64,000 nt of DNA, taken from a virus. A program made the position numbers and the translations under genes. Of this stretch, positions 43,988 through 52,008 are shown in pieces. The DNA lies in the IMG/VR virus record IMGVR_UViG_3300027759_000053, positions 80,479 through 144,478 of that record; one strand, 5' to 3'. Numbering within the stretch: the stretch's first letter is position 1; each line of letters starts with the position of its first letter. The notes under the pieces are model-generated. The model saw only the letters and a program-made list of their open reading frames with translations, was not told where the DNA came from and did not search any database.

Positions 43988-45232
43988 TTACTTGGATTCA
44001 AAAATTTCCAACGGGCAGATCGTGGTCACAGCATAGTTTGGTACGTCAACTACATTGCTGATACGCAGATCGCAAGCAACGCTGGTTACAACATAGGCCT
44101 GTTCTTTGGTTAGACCTTTGGTTTGTTGTAGCCAATCAATCATTTGAATCAAACTGCTACGTGCTGCTTGAGTCAAGTCTTGTGACAGATTGGTAAGAGG
44201 ACCAATTTTCTTGCTGTCTAAGTAAGTCAAGTGTGGTGGGATTTCGCCGGCATTCTTAAGTGGGAATCCAATGGTAGCATGGAAAGCATCTGGTTCCAAT
44301 GCCTTCAACTGCGAACCGCCTTCGAATTGAATCGATTTAAGTGTAGCAGCACCACCCTTACGAATACTGGTTTCAACAGTAACAACACCATTCATTTCGA
44401 TTGCAGTACCTGCTACTTCGCCATCGCCTTGTGCATAGTGTACGTCACCGATGTACAGTCCGCATCCATCTACAAAACATGGAAAGAGTAAAGTAGTTCC
44501 GACAACCATCTGTTTGACATCCATGTTACCGCCGTTTTCACGTGGTGGTACAGATCTCAAGCACTTGTCTTTGTGTGAACCGTTAGGTCCGCAAATGTTA
44601 GCAGGGTGAGCTCCACTTGGTAATGGTTTTAATGCTGCGCCGCCGGCATCTGCCAATTGAGTTTCACGAGCCAACCATTTATCAATTTCTGGTTCACCAG
44701 GCATAACACCAATGATACCTGTAAATGCTCGCATAGGAATACGTACACCAGGAATTTGCTCGCTCACTGCCTCAAGGCGATTCAAACGCCAGTTGGCAAT
44801 GTACGGCTCTGGGAACATGTCACTCAGGAAGTTGAATCCTGGAATGATTGTGGTCCAGCCGTGTTTTTCTGGCTCAACGTCTACAATCTTAACTGCCAAT
44901 ACATCACCGCGCTTTGCGCCTTCGATATAAATTGGACCAGTCATTGGGTGTACTAAACTTAGGTCAATTGCGGTAACATCTTTGGGTTTTGCATTGATGT
45001 CTAGTTCGGCATCCACCGCATCCCTTGTTTGGACTCTAATTAACTCGCCTGGTTTGGCCTTGGCAACAGGCTTGATAGCAGGACTCAACCGATTAAAACA
45101 GTTGGGATCTTGCTTACACTTTGTACCTTTCTTTGATACTTCTACGATTGGTTGCAAAGGTCTATCGGCCAATGCAACAGAGGTAACACAGGCCGCAGCG
45201 AGTGCCACTACTAATGATGGAATTAAACGCAT
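43988..45232 (-). CDS. fmdA: Exported acetamidase/formamidase-like protein
   Basis: 414 aa. Signal peptide ~1-22 (ends ALA). Family segments: 'IDLSLVHPMTGPIYIEGAKR', 'GDVLAVKIVDVEP', 'GIIGVMPGEPE' and 'IGDVHYAQGDGEVAGTAIEM'. FmdA hydrolyses formamide or short amides to ammonia and acid; the host versions in methylotrophs supply nitrogen. The signal peptide puts this copy in the periplasm. It has its own sigma70-type promoter and an AAGGAG site. Confidence 0.85.
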   Translation of the reverse strand: MRLIPSLVVALAAACVTSVALADRPLQPIVEVSKKGTKCKQDPNCFNRLSPAIKPVAKAKPGELIRVQTRDAVDAELDINAKPKDVTAIDLSLVHPMTGPIYIEGAKRGDVLAVKIVDVEPEKHGWTTIIPGFNFLSDMFPEPYIANWRLNRLEAVSEQIPGVRIPMRAFTGIIGVMPGEPEIDKWLARETQLADAGGAALKPLPSGAHPANICGPNGSHKDKCLRSVPPRENGGNMDVKQMVVGTTLLFPCFVDGCGLYIGDVHYAQGDGEVAGTAIEMNGVVTVETSIRKGGAATLKSIQFEGGSQLKALEPDAFHATIGFPLKNAGEIPPHLTYLDSKKIGPLTNLSQDLTQAARSSLIQMIDWLQQTKGLTKEQAYVVTSVACDLRISNVVDVPNYAVTTICPLEIFESK

Positions 45233-45314
45233 TTAAATTGTTCTCCTTGATATAAAATGGTTTTGTGTGGATTTGTTTTTAGTGCAAAACAGAAAGACTA
45301 ATTCTGTTAATTGA

Positions 45315-45343
45315 ATTATACAAGATGACTAAGGACTAGTCAA
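45315..45343 (-). promoter_or_regulatory. Sigma70-type promoter for fmdA
   Basis: TTGACT, 17 bases, TATAAT on the minus strand; leader of ~75 bases. Confidence 0.8.
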
Positions 45344-45380
45344 CATAATTATTTATCAATTTGATTAAAAAATTATAAAA

Positions 45381-45402
45381 AAAAAGGCCGAAGCCTTTTT
45401 TA
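45381..45402 (-). terminator. Rho-independent terminator after pqqA
   Basis: AAAAAGGC-CGAA-GCCTTTTT; U-run on both strands. It lies directly after the pqqA stop codon. Confidence 0.8.
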
Positions 45403-45477
45403 TTATCTATTTGCAATATACATTGTGATTTCAAAACCAAAACGCATATCTTGTGCTGCTGGTGTAATCCATGCCAT
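45403..45477 (-). CDS. pqqA: PqqA, pyrroloquinoline quinone precursor peptide
   Basis: 24 aa. The sequence runs 'MAWITPAAQDMRFGFEITMY', then IANR. This matches the PqqA pattern W..PA..D.R.G.E.T.Y..NR almost position for position (Klebsiella PqqA begins MWKKPAFIDLRLGLEVTLYI), including the Glu and Tyr that are cross-linked by PqqE to form PQQ. AAGGAG lies 7 bases upstream of ATG and a terminator follows the stop. No PqqB-E enzymes are in the window, so it would feed the host pathway. Confidence 0.85.
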   Translation of the reverse strand: MAWITPAAQDMRFGFEITMYIANR

Positions 45478-45524
45478 TTTATTTCTCCTTAAAAAGTGAC
45501 ATACTGCATTAGTATGTATGATTA

Positions 45525-45758
45525 CTATACACGATGTTGCGCTGCGTCAGTATGCGTAAAATCATTATTTTGATCTAATGAATGGCTGGAGCGACCCCAA
45601 CTGATTCTCAACCAAATTCTTTCATGTATGTAATAAAGTGTCATGAAAAAAATATTTATTAATATTGATCCGCCTAAACCAGTCCAGTAAGCTAAACCCA
45701 AAATACAAATTAATCTCCATATTATGGTTTTAACTGTTGTTCTTAGTTGTGTTTCCAT
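45525..45758 (-). CDS. DUF2061-like membrane protein
   Basis: 77 aa. 'RTTVKTIIWRLICILGLAYW' and 'YYIHERIWLRISWGR' are the DUF2061 signature, with two membrane segments. Upstream of pqqA in the same direction; role unknown. Confidence 0.75.
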   Translation of the reverse strand: METQLRTTVKTIIWRLICILGLAYWTGLGGSILINIFFMTLYYIHERIWLRISWGRSSHSLDQNNDFTHTDAAQHRV

Positions 45759-45774
45759 TTAATCTCCGTCGAAA

Positions 45775-45793
45775 AAGCCCCCAATGGGGGCTT
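45775..45793 (-). terminator. Rho-independent terminator after rubrerythrin gene
   Basis: AAGCCCCC-ATT-GGGGGCTT followed by TTTC on the minus strand. Confidence 0.85.
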
Positions 45794-45827
45794 GTGTTTA
45801 ACTGTTTAAAACTTTAGCCACACCATG

Positions 45828-46265
45828 TTAGGCATTATCAGCAGTGTACTTCTCTAGTGCTTTTTGATAACGATTGGCGTGACTGCGTTCTGCTTTGGCC
45901 AATGTTTCAAACCAATCAGCAACTTCATCAAATCCTTCGTCACGGGCAGTACGTGCCATACCCGGATACATGTCTGTGTACTCGTGTGTTTCGCCATGAA
46001 TTGCTGCTTGTAACATTTCAAGTGGTGTCTTACCTGGTAAGCCTGTACCGGGTTCGCCTGCACCACCTTCAATCAAATACTCCATATGACCATGTGCATG
46101 TCCTGTTTCACCTTCGGCGGTTGAACGGAACAATGCTGCTAGATCATTTTCACCTGCAATATCGCAACCGTTTGCAAAATACAAGTAACGACGATTTGCC
46201 ATTGATTCTCCGGCAAATGCTTCTTTGAGACATTCAGCTGTTTTGCTACCTTTGAGATTACTCAT
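45828..46265 (-). CDS. Rubrerythrin-like diiron protein
   Basis: 145 aa. '[20 protein letters not shown]', '[17 protein letters not shown]', '[20 protein letters not shown]' and '[13 protein letters not shown]' supply the E/ExxH ligands. It lacks the C-terminal rubredoxin domain of classical rubrerythrin (~191 aa). Likely peroxide reductase or iron-storage-like protein. Early promoter and AAGGAG. Confidence 0.88.
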   Translation of the reverse strand: MSNLKGSKTAECLKEAFAGESMANRRYLYFANGCDIAGENDLAALFRSTAEGETGHAHGHMEYLIEGGAGEPGTGLPGKTPLEMLQAAIHGETHEYTDMYPGMARTARDEGFDEVADWFETLAKAERSHANRYQKALEKYTADNA

Positions 46266-46288
46266 TGACTTCTCCTTCTAAAAAATTA

Positions 46289-46317
46289 TTATACTACTGT
46301 TGCATTAATTGGTCAAC
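46289..46317 (-). promoter_or_regulatory. Early sigma70-type promoter for rubrerythrin gene
   Basis: TTGACC, 17 bases, TATAAT on the minus strand; overlaps the 3' end of the gene at 46294. Confidence 0.85.
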
Positions 46318-46938
46318 AAATTCGAGCAACAATTGATGATGATATCCGTTATGATAATGCGGTTTTAGATAGTTATGTATTTCATACCACCATTGTTCAC
46401 TTTCGGGGTGACAGCCCATGATTCCAATACGGTCTTGAAATATGGCCATTGGGTCACCGTTTGCATAGCGAGCAATGGTGTCAAACTTGCTCTCGTCACC
46501 TGCTAAAGCACAGCCATCGTAAAAATACATTCGCATATCTTCTCCGTCCCAATTGACAGGACAGGCTTTGGCATGAGGTCGGCGAGTGTCTGTATTGGGT
46601 TGTGTAATATACTGTACAGCATCTACACCGTCTAGCATATCAAAGTAATGGCTTCCGGCCCAATAAGCACCCATACAAATACCTAAATAACGACCACCGT
46701 CTTGTACGAAGTTTTGTATACGTTTTTCGTGATGCTTCATTAAAAAATGATAGCTTTCACTATCCCCATCGCCGCCAGGAAAAGCCACGATATCTACTCC
46801 ATCAAAGAAATCTTTTTCCATATCCTGCTTGGTAAAAATTTTGAATTTGTAGTAATCAGAAAGAACCTCCATCATTGCATTTCCACATTGCACAGACGCT
46901 CGGGGCTGGTACAGGAACATAGCAATGGTAGGTTTCAT
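46294..46938 (-). CDS. BPL_N/amidotransferase-like protein
   Basis: 214 aa. 'VAFPGGDGDSESYHFL', 'RYLGICMGAYWAGSHYF' (Cys88 elbow) and 'IMGCHPESEQWWYEI' (His, Glu) follow the biotin-protein-ligase N-terminal/class I amidotransferase fold. Substrate unknown. Confidence 0.75.
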   Translation of the reverse strand: MKPTIAMFLYQPRASVQCGNAMMEVLSDYYKFKIFTKQDMEKDFFDGVDIVAFPGGDGDSESYHFLMKHHEKRIQNFVQDGGRYLGICMGAYWAGSHYFDMLDGVDAVQYITQPNTDTRRPHAKACPVNWDGEDMRMYFYDGCALAGDESKFDTIARYANGDPMAIFQDRIGIMGCHPESEQWWYEIHNYLKPHYHNGYHHQLLLEFVDQLMQQ

Positions 46939-46945
46939 GGGGTGT

Positions 46946-47197
46946 TTACTCGTCTTTTGATTGGCGCTTTTTAATCTTCATTCCAACATAAGTTCCGCAA
47001 AATGCGCCAGCAATTGCAGGAACAACTAACCAGTGATTTGTTGTGTAGCTAATAACTGCAACACTTCCTAATATGTAGCAGGCCACACTCCAAAAACTCG
47101 CACCTAATACATTGTCATTTGCTACACATCTAAGATAGTAGGTGTATACAATGTCGAGAAAAAATATAGAAAAAAATGTTACTAAACATTCCCACAT
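46946..47197 (-). CDS. Three-TM membrane protein
   Basis: 83 aa with hydrophobic segments ~3-20, ~32-50 and ~56-74 and a Lys-rich tail. Function unknown. Preceded by a late box. Confidence 0.6.
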   Translation of the reverse strand: MWECLVTFFSIFFLDIVYTYYLRCVANDNVLGASFWSVACYILGSVAVISYTTNHWLVVPAIAGAFCGTYVGMKIKKRQSKDE

Positions 47198-47238
47198 AAT
47201 TGAATAAAAGGGCAGGCGCTCTTTACCTTTGATACTAA

Positions 47239-47246
47239 TATTTATA
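47239..47246 (-). promoter_or_regulatory. Late promoter box TATAAATA
   Basis: Perfect minus-strand box, ~42 bases before the start at 47197. Confidence 0.6.
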
Positions 47247-47293
47247 CATGAAAATCCCCAATGGGAAATCTGGTTACGAGTTCCAGCGGTGCT

Positions 47294-48307
47294 CTATTGT
47301 TGCACCCGATTTAAATCTACTAGATTGTTACGAAATATAACCCAACATAATTCCCACGTCCAACGCTCACTGTCTGCTACAACTCTGGCTCTAGGAATAT
47401 GTAAGCATAAGTCCACGGCGTCTCTTAATCGTTCGCTCATGTATCCCGAAACACCTTGACGAATAATATCTTGCGGTCCAGGTACTAGGTATGCTGCTAC
47501 TGGAGTACCTAGACTCATTGCTTCAATCATTACTATACCAAATGTATCAACTCTACTAGGAAAAGCCAGTACATCTGCTCTTGCATACCAGTCTGCTAAT
47601 TCTTTTCCAGTTTTATATCCCACAAATTGACACCCTGGATGTTCTTGCTCTAGCCTTTTTCTGTCAGGTCCGTCACCAACAACAACCACGTCATATGTAT
47701 CAATTAGTCGACATACTACATCAATGTCTTTTTCTTGACTAACACGGCCCACGTATAATATCAAGGGCCTTGGATTAGGATGAGGCCATGCTTGTGTGGG
47801 CTGCAATTCTTCTCTATTGACTCCGCGAGTCCATGGAATGATTCCACCTTCGAATCCATGTCTGCGTAATTCATTGACCATGGTATTAGTGTTAGTTAAC
47901 ACTATGCCTGAGTGTTTATGGAACCAACGTAGGTAACCCCAGGTAATACATTCTGGAACATTGTATATCTTTTTTAGAAATTCAGGGAACTTAGTATGGT
48001 AACTAGTATTATACCTATAGCCCCGGAGGTCAAGATAAAGTCTAGCACACAAACCAAGAGGACCTTCTGTGGCGATGTGTATATAATCCGGAGATATCTC
48101 CTTAATCTTTTTACCCAGACCCCACGGCCAGGCAAATTTAACTTCAGGGTAGCCTGGGCAATCAAAATGTACGAACTCCCGGGGAGTAAGGTATACAATA
48201 CTATAACCGTCCAGAACAGCCATGGTCTCAAGGTTCTTAAAAGTTGTAACCACGCCATTAATCTGATCCGGTGTGTTATCTGTTATTACTAATATTTTTT
48301 TACGCAT
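47294..48307 (-). CDS. GT4-family glycosyltransferase, Agt-like (glycolipid synthesis)
   Basis: 337 aa GT-B enzyme. 'TDNTPDQINGVVTTFKNLET', acceptor-side 'YNTSYHTKFPEF', and donor-side 'LILYVGRVSQEKDIDVV', 'VVVGDGPDRKRLE', 'SRVDTFGIVMIEAMSLGTPV' (EX7E-type). It directly follows a PlcP-like phosphoesterase behind a Pho-type promoter. In phosphate-starved bacteria the agt-plcP pair replaces phospholipids with glycosyl-diacylglycerols. LPS or capsule sugar transfer is the alternative. Confidence 0.8.
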   Translation of the reverse strand: MRKKILVITDNTPDQINGVVTTFKNLETMAVLDGYSIVYLTPREFVHFDCPGYPEVKFAWPWGLGKKIKEISPDYIHIATEGPLGLCARLYLDLRGYRYNTSYHTKFPEFLKKIYNVPECITWGYLRWFHKHSGIVLTNTNTMVNELRRHGFEGGIIPWTRGVNREELQPTQAWPHPNPRPLILYVGRVSQEKDIDVVCRLIDTYDVVVVGDGPDRKRLEQEHPGCQFVGYKTGKELADWYARADVLAFPSRVDTFGIVMIEAMSLGTPVAAYLVPGPQDIIRQGVSGYMSERLRDAVDLCLHIPRARVVADSERWTWELCWVIFRNNLVDLNRVQQ

Positions 48308-48367
48308 TTTACATCAATCTTGAATGATTCAAATTTTACCCAATACGTCATCGACTTTGCACTTTGT

Positions 48368-49213
48368 TCACACGTCTGTTGATCCGGGAACTCCAAGGTC
48401 ATTTTTGCTGGAACGTCCCGTGGATCGTTTATGTGTACTGCCATCAATATCATCAACCACATCATCCTTCTCCTGCGTCCAAGTTATGATTTCCCAACGA
48501 CCGTTATGATGTTCTACTAATGCTGTCATTGACTCAACCCAGTCACCGTCGTTCATGTATACTACACCATCTATTTCTTTGATTTCTGCGTGATGTATGT
48601 GTCCGCATATGACACCATCAAATCCACGCTTTTTACAGTATGCGGCTAGATTTCTTTCAAACTGGAATATAAAGTCTAAAGCTCGTTTAACCCGTTGTTT
48701 AAGATAAAGGCTAAGACTCCAATAACCAAAGCCAAGTCTATGACGGAGCCAATTGAATCTAGAATTGAGAGTAAGTATGAAATCATATGCTTTGTCTCCT
48801 AATATACTAAGCCAAGGTGCCAGTCTAGTAATACCATCAAACAGGTCACCGTGTGTGACTAGATAATGTTTACCGTCGGCACCTATATGCTCGTATTGGT
48901 TATGTAACTCTACCATTCCAAAATTTAAATTGTATTGCAGGAACGGTCTTAAAAACTCATCGTGATTACCTAGTACATATATAATACGAGTATCTCTTTT
49001 GGCATGACCCAGTATGCGGCGTATAACATTTGTATGACTTTGTTTCCAACGCCACTTGTTCTGTTTTATTTTCCATGCATCTATAATATCACCAACAAGA
49101 TATAACGTGTTACAGGTATTATTTTTTAAAAAATTGTTTAGCTCAACAGCCTTACAGTCTTTAGTACCAAGGTGTATATCACTGATAAAAATACTACGAT
49201 AGGTCTTGCTCAT
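48368..49213 (-). CDS. plcP: PlcP-like phosphoesterase (phospholipase C type)
   Basis: 281 aa, start at ATG 49213 (an in-frame ATG at 49234 lies in the promoter). Metal site: 'FISDIHLGTKD' (Asp12, His14), 'YLVGDIIDAW' (Asp42), 'VLGNHDEFLRP', 'LVTHGDLFDG', 'VICGHIHHAEI'. The family is usually labelled UDP-2,3-diacylglucosamine hydrolase (LpxH-like), but the longer form next to a glycosyltransferase and under a Pho box is characteristic of PlcP, which releases diacylglycerol from phospholipid. LpxH function cannot be excluded from sequence. Confidence 0.72.
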   Translation of the reverse strand: MSKTYRSIFISDIHLGTKDCKAVELNNFLKNNTCNTLYLVGDIIDAWKIKQNKWRWKQSHTNVIRRILGHAKRDTRIIYVLGNHDEFLRPFLQYNLNFGMVELHNQYEHIGADGKHYLVTHGDLFDGITRLAPWLSILGDKAYDFILTLNSRFNWLRHRLGFGYWSLSLYLKQRVKRALDFIFQFERNLAAYCKKRGFDGVICGHIHHAEIKEIDGVVYMNDGDWVESMTALVEHHNGRWEIITWTQEKDDVVDDIDGSTHKRSTGRSSKNDLGVPGSTDV

Positions 49214-49218
49214 ATAAT

Positions 49219-49253
49219 TATTTAAGGTTTGCAAGATTACAAATCCATTACAA
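49219..49253 (-). promoter_or_regulatory. Pho-box promoter for plcP-agt, leaderless
   Basis: Minus strand: TTGTAAT, GGAT, TTGTAAT (49236-49253, exact 11-base period), then 11 bases, then TAAATA (49219-49224), then 5 bases and ATG. It has the same architecture as the pstS promoter. Confidence 0.75.
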
Positions 49254-49262
49254 AGTCGTAAA

Positions 49263-49284
49263 AAAAGGCACCTAAGTGCCTTTT
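49263..49284 (-). terminator. Rho-independent terminator after porin gene
   Basis: AAAAGGCAC-TTAG-GTGCCTTTT with a T-run on the minus strand; separates pstS-porin from plcP-agt. Confidence 0.85.
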
Positions 49285-49303
49285 ATTTGTTCTAATTTTG
49301 AAA

Positions 49304-50719
49304 TTAGAAACTGATCTGACCTCTGAGCATAACTGCCTGTTCACCATCTACACGGGCACCAGATGTACCAACTGGTTTGTTGAATTTGGTGTCAACATAG
49401 TTTGCCATTATGCGTACATTGTCATTCAGAAACCAAGTAATACCGTAAGTCAATGACGTTGCTAGATTTGCTTTACCAGTTGCAACTGTAATATCTTCGG
49501 CATTAAACTCACTGGCTCTTACGCCAACTTGCCATGCGCCTCTGCCACCACTTGTGAAAGCAGAGTTAGGTTTGATCCAACCAAATACGCCATCTTTGTA
49601 GTTGTGACTCTCACCTGTGATGTTATAAATTGCTTGAACATAGTGACCCTTGATCTCTTTGTCTGTTCCTGTAGCAGGATCGTAGTTAAAGACGAATTGC
49701 TCACCCTGTACTTTCAAACCCTTCCAGGCAAATGCTGCTTCAATGCCCTGGCGTGTTCGTGCAGTATCACCACTCATTGCAGATGAACCTGTGAACCATG
49801 CACTTTGTTGACGTCCTTCAGTACGACCACTAGCGGGAGCAACACCTGTTTTGACATTGCCTGTGCTGTATGCTGCACCTAAGTGTGCTACAAAGTCTTT
49901 GTTCTGAATTACTTCTGCAACGTTTGTAGTCACACGACCAATAACATCTACACCATCAACTGTAGTACTCTTGTTAGCACGACCACGACTTAGTGCCAAC
50001 GCATAGGTGAATCCTGTTCTAGGAATACCATGCAGCATCACACCAGTTTCTTTGGCAGGAATAAATTCGCCTTCGGTCTGACCAATCAGGCTACGTTCCA
50101 TAAAGTCAATGTTGTTGGAACTGGTCAACTGTTCAAGACTGAAAGGCATCTTGAATGTACCAACTTGTAGTTGTGCTTCTGTGATAGCGGCATAGTTAAA
50201 CCAAAACTCATCAATTGTTGATGTAGTTGAACTTGCGCCAGCATCGTTACCAAAGTTTGCTAGTAGCAGATATTTGAAGTCTTTGGCAATCTGTCCACGT
50301 ACACCAAAACGTCCACGACGAACTTCTAGTGTGTCTTGATATGGATCAGTGCTTTGACCAGAACTAAATGTTTGAGTATAACTTCTATAGTCCATATGAA
50401 TACGACCAGTAAACTGTGCTGTGGTATTGCCATCTTTTGATTTGATCCCAAGACCATTTTCCATTACAGCGCCATCATTCACTTTGCTCAAACGATAGTT
50501 GTTGTTGTCTTTAACATCTTTGTCAATTCTAGATGATTGGAATTCTTTGTTTTCCAAGCGATCTTTATGTGCTTCAATTTTGGCAGCGTGTTCTTGCTTG
50601 GTGAGAATTCCTTTTTGTAAAAGAATATCTAACGTGTCAGTGTACTCATCTGCTTGTGCTGCGCCAGCAAACATCATAGCTATTGCCAGAGCCGCTGTTA
50701 GTATTTTAAATTGTTTCAT
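49304..50719 (-). CDS. Phosphate-selective porin (OprO/OprP-like)
   Basis: 471 aa. Signal peptide ~1-23 (ends AQA), a short helical/coiled segment (~25-60), then a β-barrel with alternating pattern: 'NTTAQFTGRIHMDYRSYTQ', 'LEVRRGRFGVRGQIAKDFKY', 'AQLQVGTFKMPFSLEQLTSS', 'MERSLIGQTEGEFIPAKETG'. Ends in Phe ('LRGQISF'), the BAM assembly signal. Family: Porin_O_P, anion- and phosphate-selective outer-membrane channels induced by phosphate limitation. Downstream of pstS behind the same Pho-type promoter. Confidence 0.85.
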   Translation of the reverse strand: MKQFKILTAALAIAMMFAGAAQADEYTDTLDILLQKGILTKQEHAAKIEAHKDRLENKEFQSSRIDKDVKDNNNYRLSKVNDGAVMENGLGIKSKDGNTTAQFTGRIHMDYRSYTQTFSSGQSTDPYQDTLEVRRGRFGVRGQIAKDFKYLLLANFGNDAGASSTTSTIDEFWFNYAAITEAQLQVGTFKMPFSLEQLTSSNNIDFMERSLIGQTEGEFIPAKETGVMLHGIPRTGFTYALALSRGRANKSTTVDGVDVIGRVTTNVAEVIQNKDFVAHLGAAYSTGNVKTGVAPASGRTEGRQQSAWFTGSSAMSGDTARTRQGIEAAFAWKGLKVQGEQFVFNYDPATGTDKEIKGHYVQAIYNITGESHNYKDGVFGWIKPNSAFTSGGRGAWQVGVRASEFNAEDITVATGKANLATSLTYGITWFLNDNVRIMANYVDTKFNKPVGTSGARVDGEQAVMLRGQISF

Positions 50720-50740
50720 TACATTTTCCTTTATGTTGAT

Positions 50741-50770
50741 ACTCTAACACTATATTAAAAGTGTTAGAGT
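50741..50770 (-). promoter_or_regulatory. Intercistronic hairpin between pstS and porin
   Basis: Perfect 10-bp stem (ACTCTAACAC/GTGTTAGAGT), 10-base loop, no U-run: more likely an mRNA-stabilising or attenuating hairpin than a full terminator. Confidence 0.65.
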
Positions 50771-50782
50771 ATGTCAAATGAT

Positions 50783-51808
50783 TTATTTCCAAATTGATTG
50801 ACCGTCTGGTCCTTTGAGTTCTTTTTTCCAGTTATCTTGAACTAACTTGATAACTGACTGAGGCATGTGTACATATTCCAAATCTTCACTCATCTTGGCG
50901 CCGTTTTTATACGACCAATCAAAGAATTTTAGAATAGCACGACCAGTTAAAGCATCTGCTTGTTGCTTGTGCATTATGATAAAACTGGCACCAGTTGCTG
51001 GCCATGAATCTTTGCCAGTTTGGTTTGTCAGTAACAAATACATTCCTGGAGCATTGTTCCAATCAGCACCTGCTGCGGCTGCTTTAAATGTATCATCACT
51101 TGGTTGTACAAAGTTACCATCACGATTTTTCAATTGTGCATACGCAATTTTGTTTTTCTTGGCGTAGGCATATTCCACGTAACCAAAAGCGCCTTTGACA
51201 CGTTGAACGTTGGCCGCAACACCTTCGTTACCTTTGCCGCCTACACCAGTTGGCCATTTCACAGCAGAGCCTTCGCCTACAGTATTCTTAAAGTCGGCGT
51301 TTACTTTGCTCAGATAGTTTGTCCAAATGAATGTTGTGCCTGAGCCATCTGCACGATGCACAACAGTGATATTGATTGCTGGTAGTGTGACACCAGGATT
51401 CAATTCAGCAATTGCTCGATCATTCCATTTGGTAATTTTACCTAGATGAATATTAGCGATTACATCACTGGTCAGTTTCAATTCACCAGGTTGTACACCA
51501 TCAAGGTTGAATACCGGAACAACACCACCAATGATTGCGGGGAATTGCATTAAGCCTTCTTTGTCTAATTCCTCTACTTTCAATGGCATATCACTGGCAC
51601 CAAAGTCCACTGTCTTGGCTTTGATTTGACGAATACCACCACCTGAACCGATGGATTGATAATTGAGTCCTATACCTGTTGCTGCTTTATATGCTTCTGC
51701 CCATTTGGCATAAATTGGGTAGGGAAAAGTTGCACCAGCGCCTGTTAAATCAGCTGCTGATACTACTGTAGAAAATACTAGTGCTGCTAATGTCACAAAC
51801 TTCTTCAT
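50783..51808 (-). CDS. pstS: Periplasmic phosphate-binding protein PstS
   Basis: 341 aa. Signal peptide ~1-18 (ends VSA). Phosphate-site segments 'LTGAGATFPYPIYAKWAEAY', 'NYQSIGSGGGIRQI', 'VDFGASDMPLK', 'VVHRADGSGTTFIWTNYLSK' are all intact. Captures phosphate for the host PstCAB transporter. Known as an auxiliary gene of marine cyanophages under host PhoB control; here it leads a phosphate island with a porin downstream. AAAGGAG before the start. Confidence 0.96.
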   Translation of the reverse strand: MKKFVTLAALVFSTVVSAADLTGAGATFPYPIYAKWAEAYKAATGIGLNYQSIGSGGGIRQIKAKTVDFGASDMPLKVEELDKEGLMQFPAIIGGVVPVFNLDGVQPGELKLTSDVIANIHLGKITKWNDRAIAELNPGVTLPAINITVVHRADGSGTTFIWTNYLSKVNADFKNTVGEGSAVKWPTGVGGKGNEGVAANVQRVKGAFGYVEYAYAKKNKIAYAQLKNRDGNFVQPSDDTFKAAAAGADWNNAPGMYLLLTNQTGKDSWPATGASFIIMHKQQADALTGRAILKFFDWSYKNGAKMSEDLEYVHMPQSVIKLVQDNWKKELKGPDGQSIWK

Positions 51809-51842
51809 TAATTTCTCCTTTGAAATATTTCGTTACAGTGAA

Positions 51843-51877
51843 TATTTAAGCACACTAGTATTACAAGCGTGTTACAA
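51843..51877 (-). promoter_or_regulatory. Pho-box promoter for pstS-porin
   Basis: Minus strand: TTGTAAC, ACGC, TTGTAAT (51860-51877), 11 bases, TAAATA (51843-51848). A further half-site CTGTAAC lies at 51832-51838. Confidence 0.75.
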
Positions 51878-51919
51878 ATTAGGGATCTGGTAAAAAAATA
51901 TTTAGGCGTAGTTTGCAGT

Positions 51920-51954
51920 TTGTAACAATAATGTAATGACCCAAATGATAAGTA
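51920..51954 (+). promoter_or_regulatory. Pho-box promoter for the gene at 52009
   Basis: Plus strand: TTGTAAC, AATA, ATGTAAT (51920-51937), 11 bases, TAAGTA (51949-51954); divergent from the pstS promoter. Confidence 0.68.
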
Positions 51955-52008
51955 CATGCGTGTTCCAAAATGGTACACCAACTCAAAAAAACTTAAAAGG
52001 AGCTATTC

